A stretch of 64,000 bases of DNA. Origin: CAWIJJ01 sp963836405 (GTDB taxonomy: Bacteria; Acidobacteriota; Terriglobia; Bryobacterales; Bryobacteraceae). Position 1 is the first letter of the stretch; each line of letters opens with the position of its first letter. Positions 52,478-62,600 of this stretch are shown here, piece after piece. The translations under genes and the position numbers were made by a program. The notes beneath the pieces are model-generated. The model ran no database searches. It saw nothing but the letters and a program-made list of their open reading frames with translations, and was not told the origin of the DNA. The stretch is from NCBI GenBank assembly GCA_963836405.1, contig CAWIJL010000007.1:558001-622000 (forward strand). Reading direction: 5' to 3'.

Positions 52478-52840
52478 ATGCGCGACGTTCGTTTGGGCGA
52501 CGATATCGATGACTTTTGCGTTCGCTGCAAGCGCATCATGAACCATGCGGTGGTGTCGGTGATCGACGCCGCTCCGGCGAAAGTGCGGTGCCGCACCTGC
52601 CATAGCGACCACGACTACCGGCATGAGCAGGCTCCTCCGCCCAAGGTGGATCTGCGCAAGCAGGCGCTGTTTACGGAAGTTCTGAAGAAGGTGGATCCCA
52701 CCGCCGCCGCACCCGCCGCGCTCGATCCCGACGAGCCCGCACTCGAGGAGGTGGACGCACTCGAGTCCGCGGCCGAGCCCGGCGAGGATGGCGCCGAGCC
52801 GGAACCGGCCCCCGGTGGAGGAGAAACCGAAAAAGGGTAA
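52478..52840 (+). CDS. Small zinc-ribbon protein with acidic tail
   Basis: A 120-residue protein. Two CxxC knuckles (C-V-R-C near residue 14 and C-R-T-C-H near residue 38) form a likely zinc ribbon. A basic segment follows, then an acidic Glu/Asp/Ala/Pro-rich tail of about 55 residues that is probably disordered. AGGAG sits 5 bases before the ATG, a strong start signal. Zinc ribbons of this kind bind nucleic acid or proteins, for example in transcription or ribosome contexts, but no specific role can be given. Co-transcribed with the patatin-like and 108-residue genes. Confidence 0.72.
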   Translation: MRDVRLGDDIDDFCVRCKRIMNHAVVSVIDAAPAKVRCRTCHSDHDYRHEQAPPPKVDLRKQALFTEVLKKVDPTAAAPAALDPDEPALEEVDALESAAEPGEDGAEPEPAPGGGETEKG

Positions 52841-52861
52841 GGGCCGCGCCCGAAAGTAGCG

Positions 52862-53992
52862 GTGGCCTGGTTTGACTGGATTGCCGCACCCGCCGTTGCG
52901 CTCGCGCTGCTCTCTTTGCGGGGAGCGGGCCGGCAGGCCGAATACATAGCCCGGCGCCTCGCGGAAAAATCCGAATACACTCCTCCAGCCACCGTTATCG
53001 TCACTGTGAAGGGCGAAGACGAAGGGTTGCGTGCCAACCTCGAGGCGCTCGCCTCCCTGGACTATCCCGACTATGAACTGATCGTCGCGGCGCACAGTGC
53101 CGCCGATATTCCGGGCGGCGTGCTGCCGAGGCGCGCGCGCGTGGTGCTGGCGCACAGCGAAGATCCGGGCCGCGGCGAGAAAGTGCAGAATCTTCAGGCC
53201 GCGGTGCGGGTGGTGCGGCAGCGAAGCCAGATTCTCGCGTTTTGCGATTCGGACGCGCGCGTCCCGCCGGGTTGGCTGCGCGCGCTGGCGGCGCCCCTCG
53301 CCGAAGAGGCCGTCGGCGCATCCACCGGGTTCCGCTGGTTCGTCCCTGGCGGCGGCTTGTGGGCGCTTCTTCGCGGCGTGTGGGATGCGGTCTCGGCGGG
53401 CACGCTCGGCCCGGGCGATAACGGATTCCTGTGGGGTGGCGGCATGGCCCTCCGCAAAGAAGTGTTCTACGCCTGCAAAATCCAGAAATTCTGGGAATAC
53501 ACGGTCACTGACGACTACCCCGTGGTGCACGCGATCCACGGTGCGGGTCTCACCATCGCCTATGCGCCCGGCGCCCTCGTCCCGACTTATGGGACCACCA
53601 CCGCGGCAGGCCTGTTTGCCTGGATGCGCCGGCAGATGATCCTCACGCGGGTTTACTGCCCGCGGCTCTGGTGGCCGGCCCTGGCCGCCCACGTGGTTTA
53701 TTGTGCGGGGATGGCCGCTTCCACGGCGGCCCTGGCCGCCGGCCACACGCGCGCGGGAGCGCTGCTCGCCGCCCAGTTATTGCCGGGCATGTGGAAGGGC
53801 CTCCGCCGCGCGCGGCTGGCGCGCGACTCGATGCCGCAATGCGCCTCCTGGTTTCGCCGGTACCTCTGGATTCATGCGGCGGCAGTGCCTTTGGCAACCT
53901 GGCTATGGCTCATCGCCCTGCTCTCGTCGGCCGCCGGCAGCACCTTCGAGTGGCGCGGCTACCGGTACACCTTGAAGCGCCGCGCCGAATAG
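52862..53992 (+). CDS. GT21-like (ceramide glucosyltransferase-type) membrane glycosyltransferase
   Basis: A 376-residue protein. A short N-terminal helix precedes a GT-A domain: ATVIVTVKGEDEGLRANLEA near residue 43, the metal-binding D129-S-D131, and the catalytic base region D216-D217 in TVTDDYPVVHAIHG. The region RRQMILTR (255-262) sits where GT21 enzymes have Q-x-x-R-W, and it lacks the tryptophan. Two or three C-terminal membrane helices follow (HVVYCAGMAASTAALAAGH, then AAVPLATWLWLIALLS). Relatives add sugar to lipids, including HpnI in hopanoid synthesis and glucosylceramide synthases. The lipid acceptor here is unknown. The start is GTG. Confidence 0.8.
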   Translation: MAWFDWIAAPAVALALLSLRGAGRQAEYIARRLAEKSEYTPPATVIVTVKGEDEGLRANLEALASLDYPDYELIVAAHSAADIPGGVLPRRARVVLAHSEDPGRGEKVQNLQAAVRVVRQRSQILAFCDSDARVPPGWLRALAAPLAEEAVGASTGFRWFVPGGGLWALLRGVWDAVSAGTLGPGDNGFLWGGGMALRKEVFYACKIQKFWEYTVTDDYPVVHAIHGAGLTIAYAPGALVPTYGTTTAAGLFAWMRRQMILTRVYCPRLWWPALAAHVVYCAGMAASTAALAAGHTRAGALLAAQLLPGMWKGLRRARLARDSMPQCASWFRRYLWIHAAAVPLATWLWLIALLSSAAGSTFEWRGYRYTLKRRAE

Positions 53993-54035
53993 GACCGGCC
54001 TGCCTCTTTTTTCCGGCGCCGCCACCACAAGCGGT

Positions 54036-54041
54036 TATAAT
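54036..54041 (+). promoter_or_regulatory. TATAAT -10 box before the Lys-rich peptide gene
   Basis: A perfect TATAAT lies 21 bases before the GTG of the 18-residue peptide gene, with GGGAGG in between. No good -35 is seen at 16-19 bases. The promoter probably serves the peptide gene and perhaps thiC. Confidence 0.45.
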
Positions 54042-54062
54042 CTCAACGTAAGGGAGGATTCC

Positions 54063-54119
54063 GTGGCCAAAGACAGAAGTCCCAAGAAGGAAACGAAAAA
54101 GCCCAAGAAACAGAAATAG
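54063..54119 (+). CDS. 18-residue lysine-rich peptide
   Basis: A tiny gene with a GTG start and a strong GGGAGG ribosome site at the right distance. The product is MAKDRSPKKETKKPKKQK, almost half of it lysine or arginine. Similar tiny Lys-rich reading frames occur in many bacterial genomes as unannotated or hypothetical genes, as far as I recall. A TATAAT box precedes it. Its position about 95 bases before thiC is suggestive of a leader peptide, but no attenuator structure is evident. A nucleic-acid-binding role is a guess from charge. Confidence 0.6.
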   Translation: MAKDRSPKKETKKPKKQK

Positions 54120-54213
54120 GGGCGCTCACAGATCCGGCCTGGGCGGCCCCGGCGCAAGACGCATTCCGGCCGCCCACACCACTCAGGATTACCGACCTAG
54201 GGGGGACCTTGAT

Positions 54214-55609
<1,396 letters not shown>

Positions 55610-55783
55610 CAGTTTATTCAGGTATCCGTTATTCCTCGAGACGGCCACGTCTCAGGCAAGTATAGCATAGCTACGGCAACTGTTATCGAACACTCCCTTC
55701 GGCCGAACCCTCCAAGGCGATTACGTTGCCGGACCGATAACTGGTGAGAAGATTGCTCTATCGGAGCGTGGAAGGAGATCTGA

Positions 55784-56326
55784 ATGAAACTGATTCTCTC
55801 AGCGTGTGCTTTGTCACTAGTTTTGGTATCGGCCCCGGTTTTCGCGCAAAACGCGCGGTCCGCCGACCGTTCAGTCCGGAGCGGTGACCGGCTGGCGCAC
55901 GAAGTGCGCCATGAACTCGTGATGCTCCCCTATTATGGCGTGTTCGACAATCTGACGTACCGCGTGGATGGCAGCACCGTGACCCTGATGGGCGAGGTGA
56001 CCCGTCCGACTCTGAAGAGCGATGCCGAAAACGTCGTCAAGAACGTCGAAGGCGTGGAACGCGTGGACAACCAGATCAAGGTGCTGCCGCTTTCCCCGAA
56101 CGACGACAAAATCCGGATCGCGACCTATCGCGCTATTTACGGCCATCCCGGCCTGGACCGGTATGCTTTGCAGGCCGTTCCGCCGATCCACATCATCGTG
56201 GAAAACGGTAAGGTGACACTGGAAGGCGTAGTGGCGAACCAGGCCGACAAAGATCAGGCCAAGCTCTATGCAAGTGGCGTGCCGGGAGTCTTTTCTGTAA
56301 CCAACAACCTGCGGGTCGAGAAGTAA
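55784..56326 (+). CDS. Exported protein with two BON domains
   Basis: A 180-residue protein with a signal peptide (LSACALSLVLVSAPVFAQ). Two BON domains follow: the first around residues 40-100 (MLPYYGVFDNLTYRVDGSTV and SDAENVVKNVEGVERVDNQI) and the second around 110-178 (VPPIHIIVENGKVTLEGVVA and GVPGVFSVTNNLRV). BON domains bind phospholipids, and OsmY-type proteins help guard the periplasm under stress. AAGGAG lies 6 bases before the ATG. It stands alone; the previous 170 bases hold one small hairpin (GAGACG/CGTCTC) but no clear promoter. Confidence 0.9.
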   Translation: MKLILSACALSLVLVSAPVFAQNARSADRSVRSGDRLAHEVRHELVMLPYYGVFDNLTYRVDGSTVTLMGEVTRPTLKSDAENVVKNVEGVERVDNQIKVLPLSPNDDKIRIATYRAIYGHPGLDRYALQAVPPIHIIVENGKVTLEGVVANQADKDQAKLYASGVPGVFSVTNNLRVEK

Positions 56327-56358
56327 ACCCGGGAGCAAGGCCCGCAAATCGCTTTAGA

Positions 56359-56386
56359 GGCAGGTCAGGTTCTCGCCCGACCTGCC
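56359..56386. terminator. Hairpin between convergent BON and VWA genes
   Basis: Stem GGCAGGTC paired with GACCTGCC, extended by a GG/CC step across one mismatch, with a 6-base loop. CTTT follows on the plus strand. It lies in the 79-base gap between two convergent genes and may stop transcription from both sides. Confidence 0.5.
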
Positions 56387-56405
56387 GGATCTTTCCCCAA
56401 AAGCA

Positions 56406-57530
56406 TCATTGCCCCGCCGGCTTGGGAGCCAGCCAATATCCCGGCCGCGCCCGCACGCTCTTCACGTCCGGCCGCCCGACCACATCCACCACGATTTCGT
56501 GAAATCCCATCTCCTCGCGGTTGTTCGGCGAATAGCTGATCGTGTAGTCGCTGTGCAACTCTTCGCCCACCTTCGAGATCGCATCTTCCAACGTTCGCTG
56601 GCTGTGAAATCCGAATTCGGCTCCGCCGGTACCCTTCGTGAAGACCTCGATCGGGTTGCTCTTGAAGATCGCCTTCACGTCGCGGAAGATCTCCAGCATG
56701 AGGGGGACGAACTCGGCGCGTCCGCCGTTGGTTCCGTATGTCTGGGCTACCGTGGTGGGGGTGGCCGGCACCCCCGGAGGCAGGGGCCGCATGGCCGGCG
56801 GCAGGGTGTCGGGACGGCCCACCGGCGTCGGCGCAGTCAACGTGGTGACGAACCGCGACATGTCCACCGCATAAAACAGCACGTTATTCAACTGCAGGTT
56901 GATCAGCGCCTCGCGGCCGCGATTCTCGCTGGCCACATCCCTGGTTTCGCCGATCACCAGCATGATGCGCCGGCGGTTGCGCGGCCGGCTGCGCAACATG
57001 CGCGTGCCCTCCACCACCGCGTCGATCATCCTGCTGGAACTGCTGCCCGGTGTGATCGTCTTCACCCGCTCAGTGATCAGAGCGGCGTCTGAGGTGAAAT
57101 CCTGAAGCACGCGAATGCGGTGATCGTAGGCGATCAGCGCCACTTCGCCTTGTTCCCCCACTACCAGCGGCGTGATCAGGTTGCCGATCTTCTTCACCTG
57201 CGGCAGCAGCCCCTCGACCTTGGCGTTGGCCTGAACGCAGATTACCAGCGAAATGGGCGTGAAGGTCACGTCCACGTTGATGTTCTGCTCCTTGCCGTTG
57301 TCGAACAGCCGGAACTGGTCGGGCCGGATGCCGGCCACGTAGTCGCCGTTACGATCGAAGACCAGCACCGGGGTGGACACGTAATCGGCGCCCACGGTGA
57401 AGGTGGGCAACTGCTCCTCCTGCTCCTGTCCGGCTGTTTTGGCGGGAGCTTGAGCGGGCGGCGTTTGTTGCGCGGGTTGTTGCGCGAGAAGGAAACCGGA
57501 AATCAGCGAAAAAAGAACAATTCGGCGCAT
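56406..57530 (-). CDS. Exported VWFA-related acidobacterial protein
   Basis: A 374-residue protein with a signal peptide (IVLFSLISGFLLAQ), a Pro/Gln/Ala-rich linker, and VWFA-related domain features typical of Acidobacteria: VGADYVSTPVLVFDRNGDYVAGI, PISLVICVQANAKVEGLLPQ, GEVALIAYDHRIRVLQDF, RRIMLVIGETRDVASENRGR. The canonical MIDAS motif DxSxS is not intact (CVQANAK at that point), so metal binding is doubtful. The end (YTISYSPNNREEMGFHEIVV) is a conserved family tail. It begins one base after the mogA stop, with AGGAG inside the end of mogA, so it is translated with the molybdenum cofactor genes. Confidence 0.87.
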   Translation of the reverse strand: MRRIVLFSLISGFLLAQQPAQQTPPAQAPAKTAGQEQEEQLPTFTVGADYVSTPVLVFDRNGDYVAGIRPDQFRLFDNGKEQNINVDVTFTPISLVICVQANAKVEGLLPQVKKIGNLITPLVVGEQGEVALIAYDHRIRVLQDFTSDAALITERVKTITPGSSSSRMIDAVVEGTRMLRSRPRNRRRIMLVIGETRDVASENRGREALINLQLNNVLFYAVDMSRFVTTLTAPTPVGRPDTLPPAMRPLPPGVPATPTTVAQTYGTNGGRAEFVPLMLEIFRDVKAIFKSNPIEVFTKGTGGAEFGFHSQRTLEDAISKVGEELHSDYTISYSPNNREEMGFHEIVVDVVGRPDVKSVRARPGYWLAPKPAGQ

Positions 57531-57531
57531 T

Positions 57532-58029
57532 TCACTCCTGGCGGGCAGGCCTGTGCTCGGTCTGCCCATCTAGCAATTCCAGCACGTGGGGCACCAGTTC
57601 CACGATAGCATCGAGGGATTCGACCGCCCCTTTGGGCGAACCCGGCAGGTTCACGATGAGCACGCGTCCGCGAGTGCCGGCGAGCGACCGCGACAGCACG
57701 GCCAGCGGCGTGGATTCGCGGCCCCGAGCCCGCATGAGTTCGCCGAAACCGGTGATTTCGCGATCCAGAATGGCACGTGTCGCTTCCGGCGTATTGTCCC
57801 GCCGGGACACGCCCGTGCCGCCGGTGGTGAAGATTGCCGAGATCTGTCCGCCGTCGGCAAGGGTCGCGAGGCGCGCGCCGATTTCATCGGTCTCGTCGGA
57901 GAGTGTCTCCATCACAGTGACACGCCAGCCCAGTTGTTCCAGGCGGTCACGGACAGCCGGACCCGAACGGTCGGAGCGGGTACCGGCGCTTACCGAATCG
58001 CTGATTGTCACCACCGCGGCGTTCGTCAT
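57532..58029 (-). CDS. Molybdopterin adenylyltransferase-type protein (MogA/MoaB)
   Basis: A 165-residue protein of the MogA/MoaB family. It has AAVVTISDSVSAGTRSDRSG at the start, the substrate-binding AIFTTGGTGVSRRDNTPEAT near residue 66, and LIVNLPGSPKGAVESLDAIV near residue 123. MogA adenylates molybdopterin before metal insertion by MoeA; MoaB-type members have the same fold. The two cannot be separated by sequence alone. Its ATG overlaps moaC by 4 bases. Confidence 0.9.
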   Translation of the reverse strand: MTNAAVVTISDSVSAGTRSDRSGPAVRDRLEQLGWRVTVMETLSDETDEIGARLATLADGGQISAIFTTGGTGVSRRDNTPEATRAILDREITGFGELMRARGRESTPLAVLSRSLAGTRGRVLIVNLPGSPKGAVESLDAIVELVPHVLELLDGQTEHRPARQE

Positions 58030-58499
58030 GCTCCCCCCTGTCGGCGGAAAGTACCGCTTTTCCCGCCCGTCTTTTCGATCAGGTAGAGGTCCTGGATCTC
58101 GATTGACTTATCGAGGGCCTTCACCATGTCGTAAACCGTGAGCGCGGCTACCGACGCGGCGGTCAGCGCTTCCATCTCGACTCCAGTCGGGCCGGTCGTC
58201 GTGGCGCTCGATACAATTCGCAGCCCGCCGCTCTCCACGCCGATCTCCACGTCGGCATGCGAGAGCATGAGCGGGTGGCATAGCGGAATGAGATCGGCGG
58301 TCTTCTTGGCGGCGGCGATCCCGGCAATGCGCGCGATTTCGAGCGGATTGCCCTTGGGATTGGCCGGCAGCCGTTCCAGCACCTCGGGCGCGATGCGTAC
58401 GAAGGCGTGTGCGCGGGCCGTACGGCGCGTGTCCGGCTTGGCGGAAACATCCACCATGCGCGGCGTGCCCGCGTCGTCGAAATGCGACAGCTTGCTCAT
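58026..58499 (-). CDS. moaC: Cyclic pyranopterin monophosphate synthase accessory protein MoaC
   Basis: A 157-residue enzyme. Family motifs are MVDVSAKPDTRRTARAHAFV at the start, GIAAAKKTADLIPLCHPLML near residue 61, and GVEMEALTAASVAALTVYDM near residue 106, with the catalytic lysines and the C-H-P motif intact. MoaC makes cyclic pyranopterin monophosphate with MoaA in molybdenum cofactor synthesis. No moaA lies in the window. Its ATG overlaps the moeA stop by ATGA. Confidence 0.94.
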   Translation of the reverse strand: MSKLSHFDDAGTPRMVDVSAKPDTRRTARAHAFVRIAPEVLERLPANPKGNPLEIARIAGIAAAKKTADLIPLCHPLMLSHADVEIGVESGGLRIVSSATTTGPTGVEMEALTAASVAALTVYDMVKALDKSIEIQDLYLIEKTGGKSGTFRRQGGA

Positions 58500-59689
58500 T
58501 TCGCCATCACTCGAATCCAATCTCCGGCGGCGTATTGGGGGCGGTCGGGATCCGCTACCAGGAACGCATTCGCGCGGGTCAGAGCCGGGATGTCTCCCGA
58601 CCCGTGCCAGCCCGCGGGCGTGATTTCGGCACCGTCCGCGCTCAGTTGAGCGGGCAGGAAGCGCGTGAGCCCCGGGCGATGCTTGAAGTCCCGCGTCAGC
58701 CGGGCGAAAGGCAAGTGCAGTTGCGGCGATTCGAGGCCGCCCAGCAGCTCGAGCGCGGCGCGCGCGAAGATCTCAAACGTGACCATGGTGGAAGAGGGGT
58801 TCCCGGGCAGCCCGAAAAAGAATTTGCCGCCGGAGCGTCCGAACACCAACGGCTGCCCCGGCTGGATCAGAACGCGGTCAAAGTAAAACTCGGCTCCAAA
58901 CTCCGACAACACCGGCTCGACCACGTCGTACTTACCGGCCGAGACGCCGCCGGAAAGAAGCAGCAGATCGGCTTCGAGCCCTTGCGCCACGCAGGCCCGC
59001 GTGTGCTCGATGGTATCGCGCGCAACCGGGAGAACGCGGGCGTCTCCGCCCGCCCGCGCCACCTGCGCCGCCAGCGAGTACGCGTTGGAATTGCGCACCT
59101 GAAATTCGGCGGGAGTGTCCTCCACCGCCACGATCTCGTCTCCGGTGGCGATAATGGCAACCACCGGCCGGCGAAACACCTGCACCCTGGCCCTGCCGAA
59201 AGCCGCGAGCGCCGCCACGCACGTGTAGTCGAGACGCTGCCCGGCGTGCAGCACCACTTCGCCGGCGGCCGCCTCGCAACCTCGCGGATTGATGAACTGG
59301 TTCGCCTCCGCGGTCCGGTCCGTCTGCACGTTTCCATTCTCGCGGCGCGTGTGCTCCACCATCACCACGGAGTCGGCGCCGTCCGGCATCGGCGCGCCGG
59401 TCATGATCTCCACCGCTTCGCCCTTGCCTACCGCGCCGGTGAAGCGCGTGCCGGCCCGCACTTCGCCGATGACGCGCAGCGTGCCGGGAACATCCTGAGC
59501 GCGCACGGCGAACCCGTCCCGTACCGAACGCGCCAGGGCCGGCGTATCGCGATCGGCCGCGACATTCTCCGCGAGCACCCGCGCCGCCGCGCATTCGAGC
59601 GCAACTTCCTCGATCTCGGGCCACGCGCGAGCGGACCGCACTGTACGCAGCACAAGCTCCCGCGCCTCGGAAAATGTCAGCGGCTCCAC
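58496..59689 (-). CDS. moeA: Molybdopterin molybdotransferase MoeA
   Basis: A 397-residue enzyme with the four-domain MoeA layout. It shows ALARSVRDGFAVRAQDVPGT near residue 51, AVEIMTGAPMPDGADSVVMVEHT-type residues near residue 90, VAIIATGDEIV in the MogA-like domain near residue 184, LLSGGVSAGKYDVVEPVLSE near residue 242, and FFGLPGNPSSTMVTFEIFAR near residue 303. The last part is the C-terminal beta-barrel. MoeA inserts molybdate into adenylated molybdopterin. It is the first gene of moeA-moaC-mogA-VWA, all coupled. Confidence 0.94.
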   Translation of the reverse strand: MEPLTFSEARELVLRTVRSARAWPEIEEVALECAAARVLAENVAADRDTPALARSVRDGFAVRAQDVPGTLRVIGEVRAGTRFTGAVGKGEAVEIMTGAPMPDGADSVVMVEHTRRENGNVQTDRTAEANQFINPRGCEAAAGEVVLHAGQRLDYTCVAALAAFGRARVQVFRRPVVAIIATGDEIVAVEDTPAEFQVRNSNAYSLAAQVARAGGDARVLPVARDTIEHTRACVAQGLEADLLLLSGGVSAGKYDVVEPVLSEFGAEFYFDRVLIQPGQPLVFGRSGGKFFFGLPGNPSSTMVTFEIFARAALELLGGLESPQLHLPFARLTRDFKHRPGLTRFLPAQLSADGAEITPAGWHGSGDIPALTRANAFLVADPDRPQYAAGDWIRVMAK

Positions 59690-59759
59690 ATCTTTATTCT
59701 AGCGAGGCGCTTCCCCGGGCGATTCCATCCAAAGCGCCGTCTGGCCGCCTGCGCCTAAA

Positions 59760-61112
59760 ATGGTAGAGATGGTACCGAAACTCCTCTGCGCCGGGATGGT
59801 TGCAGCGGCGCTGGCAATCGCCGCGGACGCTCCCGCGAAAATTTTTCCTTATTCTTATACGCAGGAAGATCTGCCCAACGGCTTACGCCTGGTGGTGGTT
59901 CCCACCGATTACCCGAACATCGTCGCCAGTTACATCGTCGTGCAGGCAGGGTCCCGCAATGAAATCGAGCCGGGGCACACCGGGTTCGCGCACCTGTTCG
60001 AACACATCATGTTCAAAGGCACGGAGAAATATCCGCAGGCCAAGTACAACGAGACGCTCAAGCGCATCGGTGCCGCCTCCAACGCCTTCACCTCCGACGA
60101 CCTCACCTGCTTCTACACCGTCTTTTCGAAGGAGGACCTGGAAACCGTGCTCGGCATGGAGGCGGACCGCTTCCAGAACCTCAAGTACGCCGAGCCGGAG
60201 TTCAAGACCGAAAGCCTGGCCGTGCTCGGCGAATACAACAAGAACAGTTCCAGCCCATTCTCGAAACTGGACGAGGTGTTGAGCGACACCGCCTATGACC
60301 GCAGCACCTACAAGCACACCACCATGGGCTTCCTCAAAGACATCCAGGACATGCCCAACCAGTACGACTACAGCCTGAAATTTTTCGACCGCTACTACCG
60401 GCCGGAGTACACCACGATCGTGATCGTGGGCGACGTGAAACCCAAGGACGTCCGGGAAATGGCGACCAAATACTGGGGCGAATGGAAGAAGGGCAGCTAC
60501 AACCCGGATATCCCCAAAGAGCCGGAGCAGAAGGAATCCCGAACGGCGCACATCGATTGGCCCAGCCCCACTCTGCCCATCGTCACGGTGGCCTACAAGG
60601 CTCCCGCTTACGACGACTCCACGCGTGAGACAGCGGCGCTCGACGCACTGGCCTACCTCGCCTTCTCCGACAGTTCGGACCTGTATCAGAAACTCGTCGT
60701 CAAGGAACAGAAAGTGGATGCACTGGCCGGATCGGCGCCGCGCTCGGTCGACGCCGGCCTGTTCGACATCACCGCGCGGGTGAAGAACGAAGCGGACATT
60801 CCCTACGTGCAGGAGCAGATTCTTGCGACCGTGAAACAGTTCAGCGAAAAGCCGGTGGACGCGGAACGCCTGGACGCTGTGCGCAAGCACTTGCGCTACT
60901 CCGCCGCGCTCGCCATGCAAAGCAGCGATGCCATTGCCGGCATGCTTGCCCGCTACATCTCCCTGCGCCGCACACCGGAAACTATGAACAAGCTTTTCGA
61001 CCAGTACGCCGCGCTCACGCCCGAAGACGTGCAGAACGCGGCAGCGAAATATCTGACGGAGAATAACCGCACCGTGGTCACGCTGACGGCCGCGAAGGGA
61101 GAGGCCCGGTGA
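59760..61112 (+). CDS. Exported M16-family zinc peptidase, catalytic subunit
   Basis: A 450-residue protein with a signal peptide (LLCAGMVAAALAIAADAPA). The inverted zinc motif is intact: H78-L-F-E81-H82 in GFAHLFEHIMFKGTEKYP, with the distal glutamate in ESLAVLGEYNKN. The second M16 half lacks zinc ligands, as normal. Together with the next gene it forms a pitrilysin-like heterodimer that degrades peptides in the periplasm. Start is either this ATG or one 9 bases on; a TAAAAT box overlaps the first ATG, favouring the second if the message is leaderless. Confidence 0.9.
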   Translation: MVEMVPKLLCAGMVAAALAIAADAPAKIFPYSYTQEDLPNGLRLVVVPTDYPNIVASYIVVQAGSRNEIEPGHTGFAHLFEHIMFKGTEKYPQAKYNETLKRIGAASNAFTSDDLTCFYTVFSKEDLETVLGMEADRFQNLKYAEPEFKTESLAVLGEYNKNSSSPFSKLDEVLSDTAYDRSTYKHTTMGFLKDIQDMPNQYDYSLKFFDRYYRPEYTTIVIVGDVKPKDVREMATKYWGEWKKGSYNPDIPKEPEQKESRTAHIDWPSPTLPIVTVAYKAPAYDDSTRETAALDALAYLAFSDSSDLYQKLVVKEQKVDALAGSAPRSVDAGLFDITARVKNEADIPYVQEQILATVKQFSEKPVDAERLDAVRKHLRYSAALAMQSSDAIAGMLARYISLRRTPETMNKLFDQYAALTPEDVQNAAAKYLTENNRTVVTLTAAKGEAR

Positions 61113-62575
61113 AGCCGCTCGCCCTGTTCTTACTGGCCGCGGCGGCGCTGCCCGCCCAGATGCGCGTGGCCTCGCTGCCCGGCAATTCGCCCCTGGTCAC
61201 CTTCCGCATCGTTTTCACAACCGGCGCCGCTTCCGATCCCGAAACCAAGCCCGGTCTCGCCGCCCTCACCGCCATGGTCCTGTCCGACAGCGGCAGCAAG
61301 GATCTCACCTACCAGCAGATCACCGATGCCCTGTTCCCCATGGCGGCCTCGTTCGGCGCGCAGGTTGACAAAGAGATGACCACGTTCTCCGGCGCCACCC
61401 ACGTGGACAACCTGGACGCGTATTACAAGATCGTCCGCGGCCTGCTGCTCGCCCCCGGTTGGCGCCAGGAGGATTTCGACCGCGTCAAAGACCAGGCGAT
61501 CAACGCAATCCGGGTGGGCCTGCGCAACAACGACGAGGAACTCGGGAAGGAAGTCTTGTACGCCGAGATCTTCAAGGGCACGCCGTACGGGCACTACAAT
61601 TTGGGAACCGTCAGCTCGCTCCAGAAACTGACGCTCGAGGATGTGCAGGATTTCTACAAGGCGCACTACTGCCAGGCGAACCTGATCCTGGGCATCGCCG
61701 GCGGTTACCCGGCTTCGTTTCTTCCGGCCATGCAGAAGGACTTCCGCTCCCTGCCCGCCGGCGGAGGATTTCACCCGCGATTCAAATCGGCACCTTTGAT
61801 CGAGAAGAACCACGCGGTGATTGTGGAGCGCGACACACGTTCGGTCGCGTTCTCGTTCGGTTTCCCCATCAGCGCGACCCGGCGAACCGCCGACTACCCG
61901 GCACTGCTTGTGGCCTCCACTTACCTGGGCCAGCATCGCATGAGCGGCGGCGTTCTCTACGATCAGTTGCGCGAAGCCCGCGGCCTGAACTACGGCGACT
62001 ATTCCTACATCGAATACTTCCCGCGCGGCATGTACCTGATGGAGCCGTCGCCAAACCTCGCCCGGAAACAGCAGATCTTCCAGATTTGGATCCGCCCGGT
62101 GGAGCCGCCGACGGCGAAGTTCGCCCTGCGGATGGCTTTTTACCAGCTCGACAAGCTCATCAAGGACGGCATTCCGGAAGATGCCTTTGAACGTACTCGC
62201 GCCTTCCTGAGCAAATATATCAACGTGCTTACCCGGACCAAAAGCGCGGAACTTGGCTACACCATCGACAGCATGTGGTACGGCACGGCGCTTTACAACA
62301 CACAACTGCGTGGCGCGCTCGCCAAGATGACGCGTGCGGACGTGAACCGCGCCATCCGCCGTTATTTGCGGACCGATAAGCTGGTGGTGGTCGCGGTTTC
62401 GAAGAACGCCGAAGACCTGAAAAACCAGCTTGCGAGCGACGACCCTTCTCCCATGACCTACAATTCGGCCAAGCCGGCGGAGATTACCGAACTGGACAAG
62501 GTGGTGGAGAAATGGCCGTTGAAACTCGAGGCGGCGCAGATCCGCATCGTGCCCGCCGCGAGCGTTTTCGAGTAG
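61109..62575 (+). CDS. Exported M16-family peptidase homologue, non-catalytic subunit
   Basis: A 488-residue protein with a signal peptide (PLALFLLAAAALPAQ). It has the M16 fold (LVTFRIVFTTGAASDPETKP, then FGAQVDKEMTTFSGATHVDN, HYNLGTVSSLQKLTLEDVQD, SEVRGLNYGDYSYIEYF-type YLGQ/ARGLNYG segments), but no HxxEH. Where the zinc motif belongs it has LTAMVLSDSGSKDLTYQQ. This is the partner subunit of the preceding gene, whose R/Y pair in the second half binds substrate. The GTG start overlaps the previous TGA (GTGA), which shows strict coupling. Confidence 0.88.
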   Translation: MKPLALFLLAAAALPAQMRVASLPGNSPLVTFRIVFTTGAASDPETKPGLAALTAMVLSDSGSKDLTYQQITDALFPMAASFGAQVDKEMTTFSGATHVDNLDAYYKIVRGLLLAPGWRQEDFDRVKDQAINAIRVGLRNNDEELGKEVLYAEIFKGTPYGHYNLGTVSSLQKLTLEDVQDFYKAHYCQANLILGIAGGYPASFLPAMQKDFRSLPAGGGFHPRFKSAPLIEKNHAVIVERDTRSVAFSFGFPISATRRTADYPALLVASTYLGQHRMSGGVLYDQLREARGLNYGDYSYIEYFPRGMYLMEPSPNLARKQQIFQIWIRPVEPPTAKFALRMAFYQLDKLIKDGIPEDAFERTRAFLSKYINVLTRTKSAELGYTIDSMWYGTALYNTQLRGALAKMTRADVNRAIRRYLRTDKLVVVAVSKNAEDLKNQLASDDPSPMTYNSAKPAEITELDKVVEKWPLKLEAAQIRIVPAASVFE

Positions 62576-62600
62576 CGTCGCGCGCTATCCTGAGTCTCTT

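Noticed and set aside
54120..54213. Possible TPP riboswitch before thiC
   Set aside because: The conserved CTGAGA and ACC-TGATC-type segments are not present in the 95 bases before thiC or before the small peptide gene.
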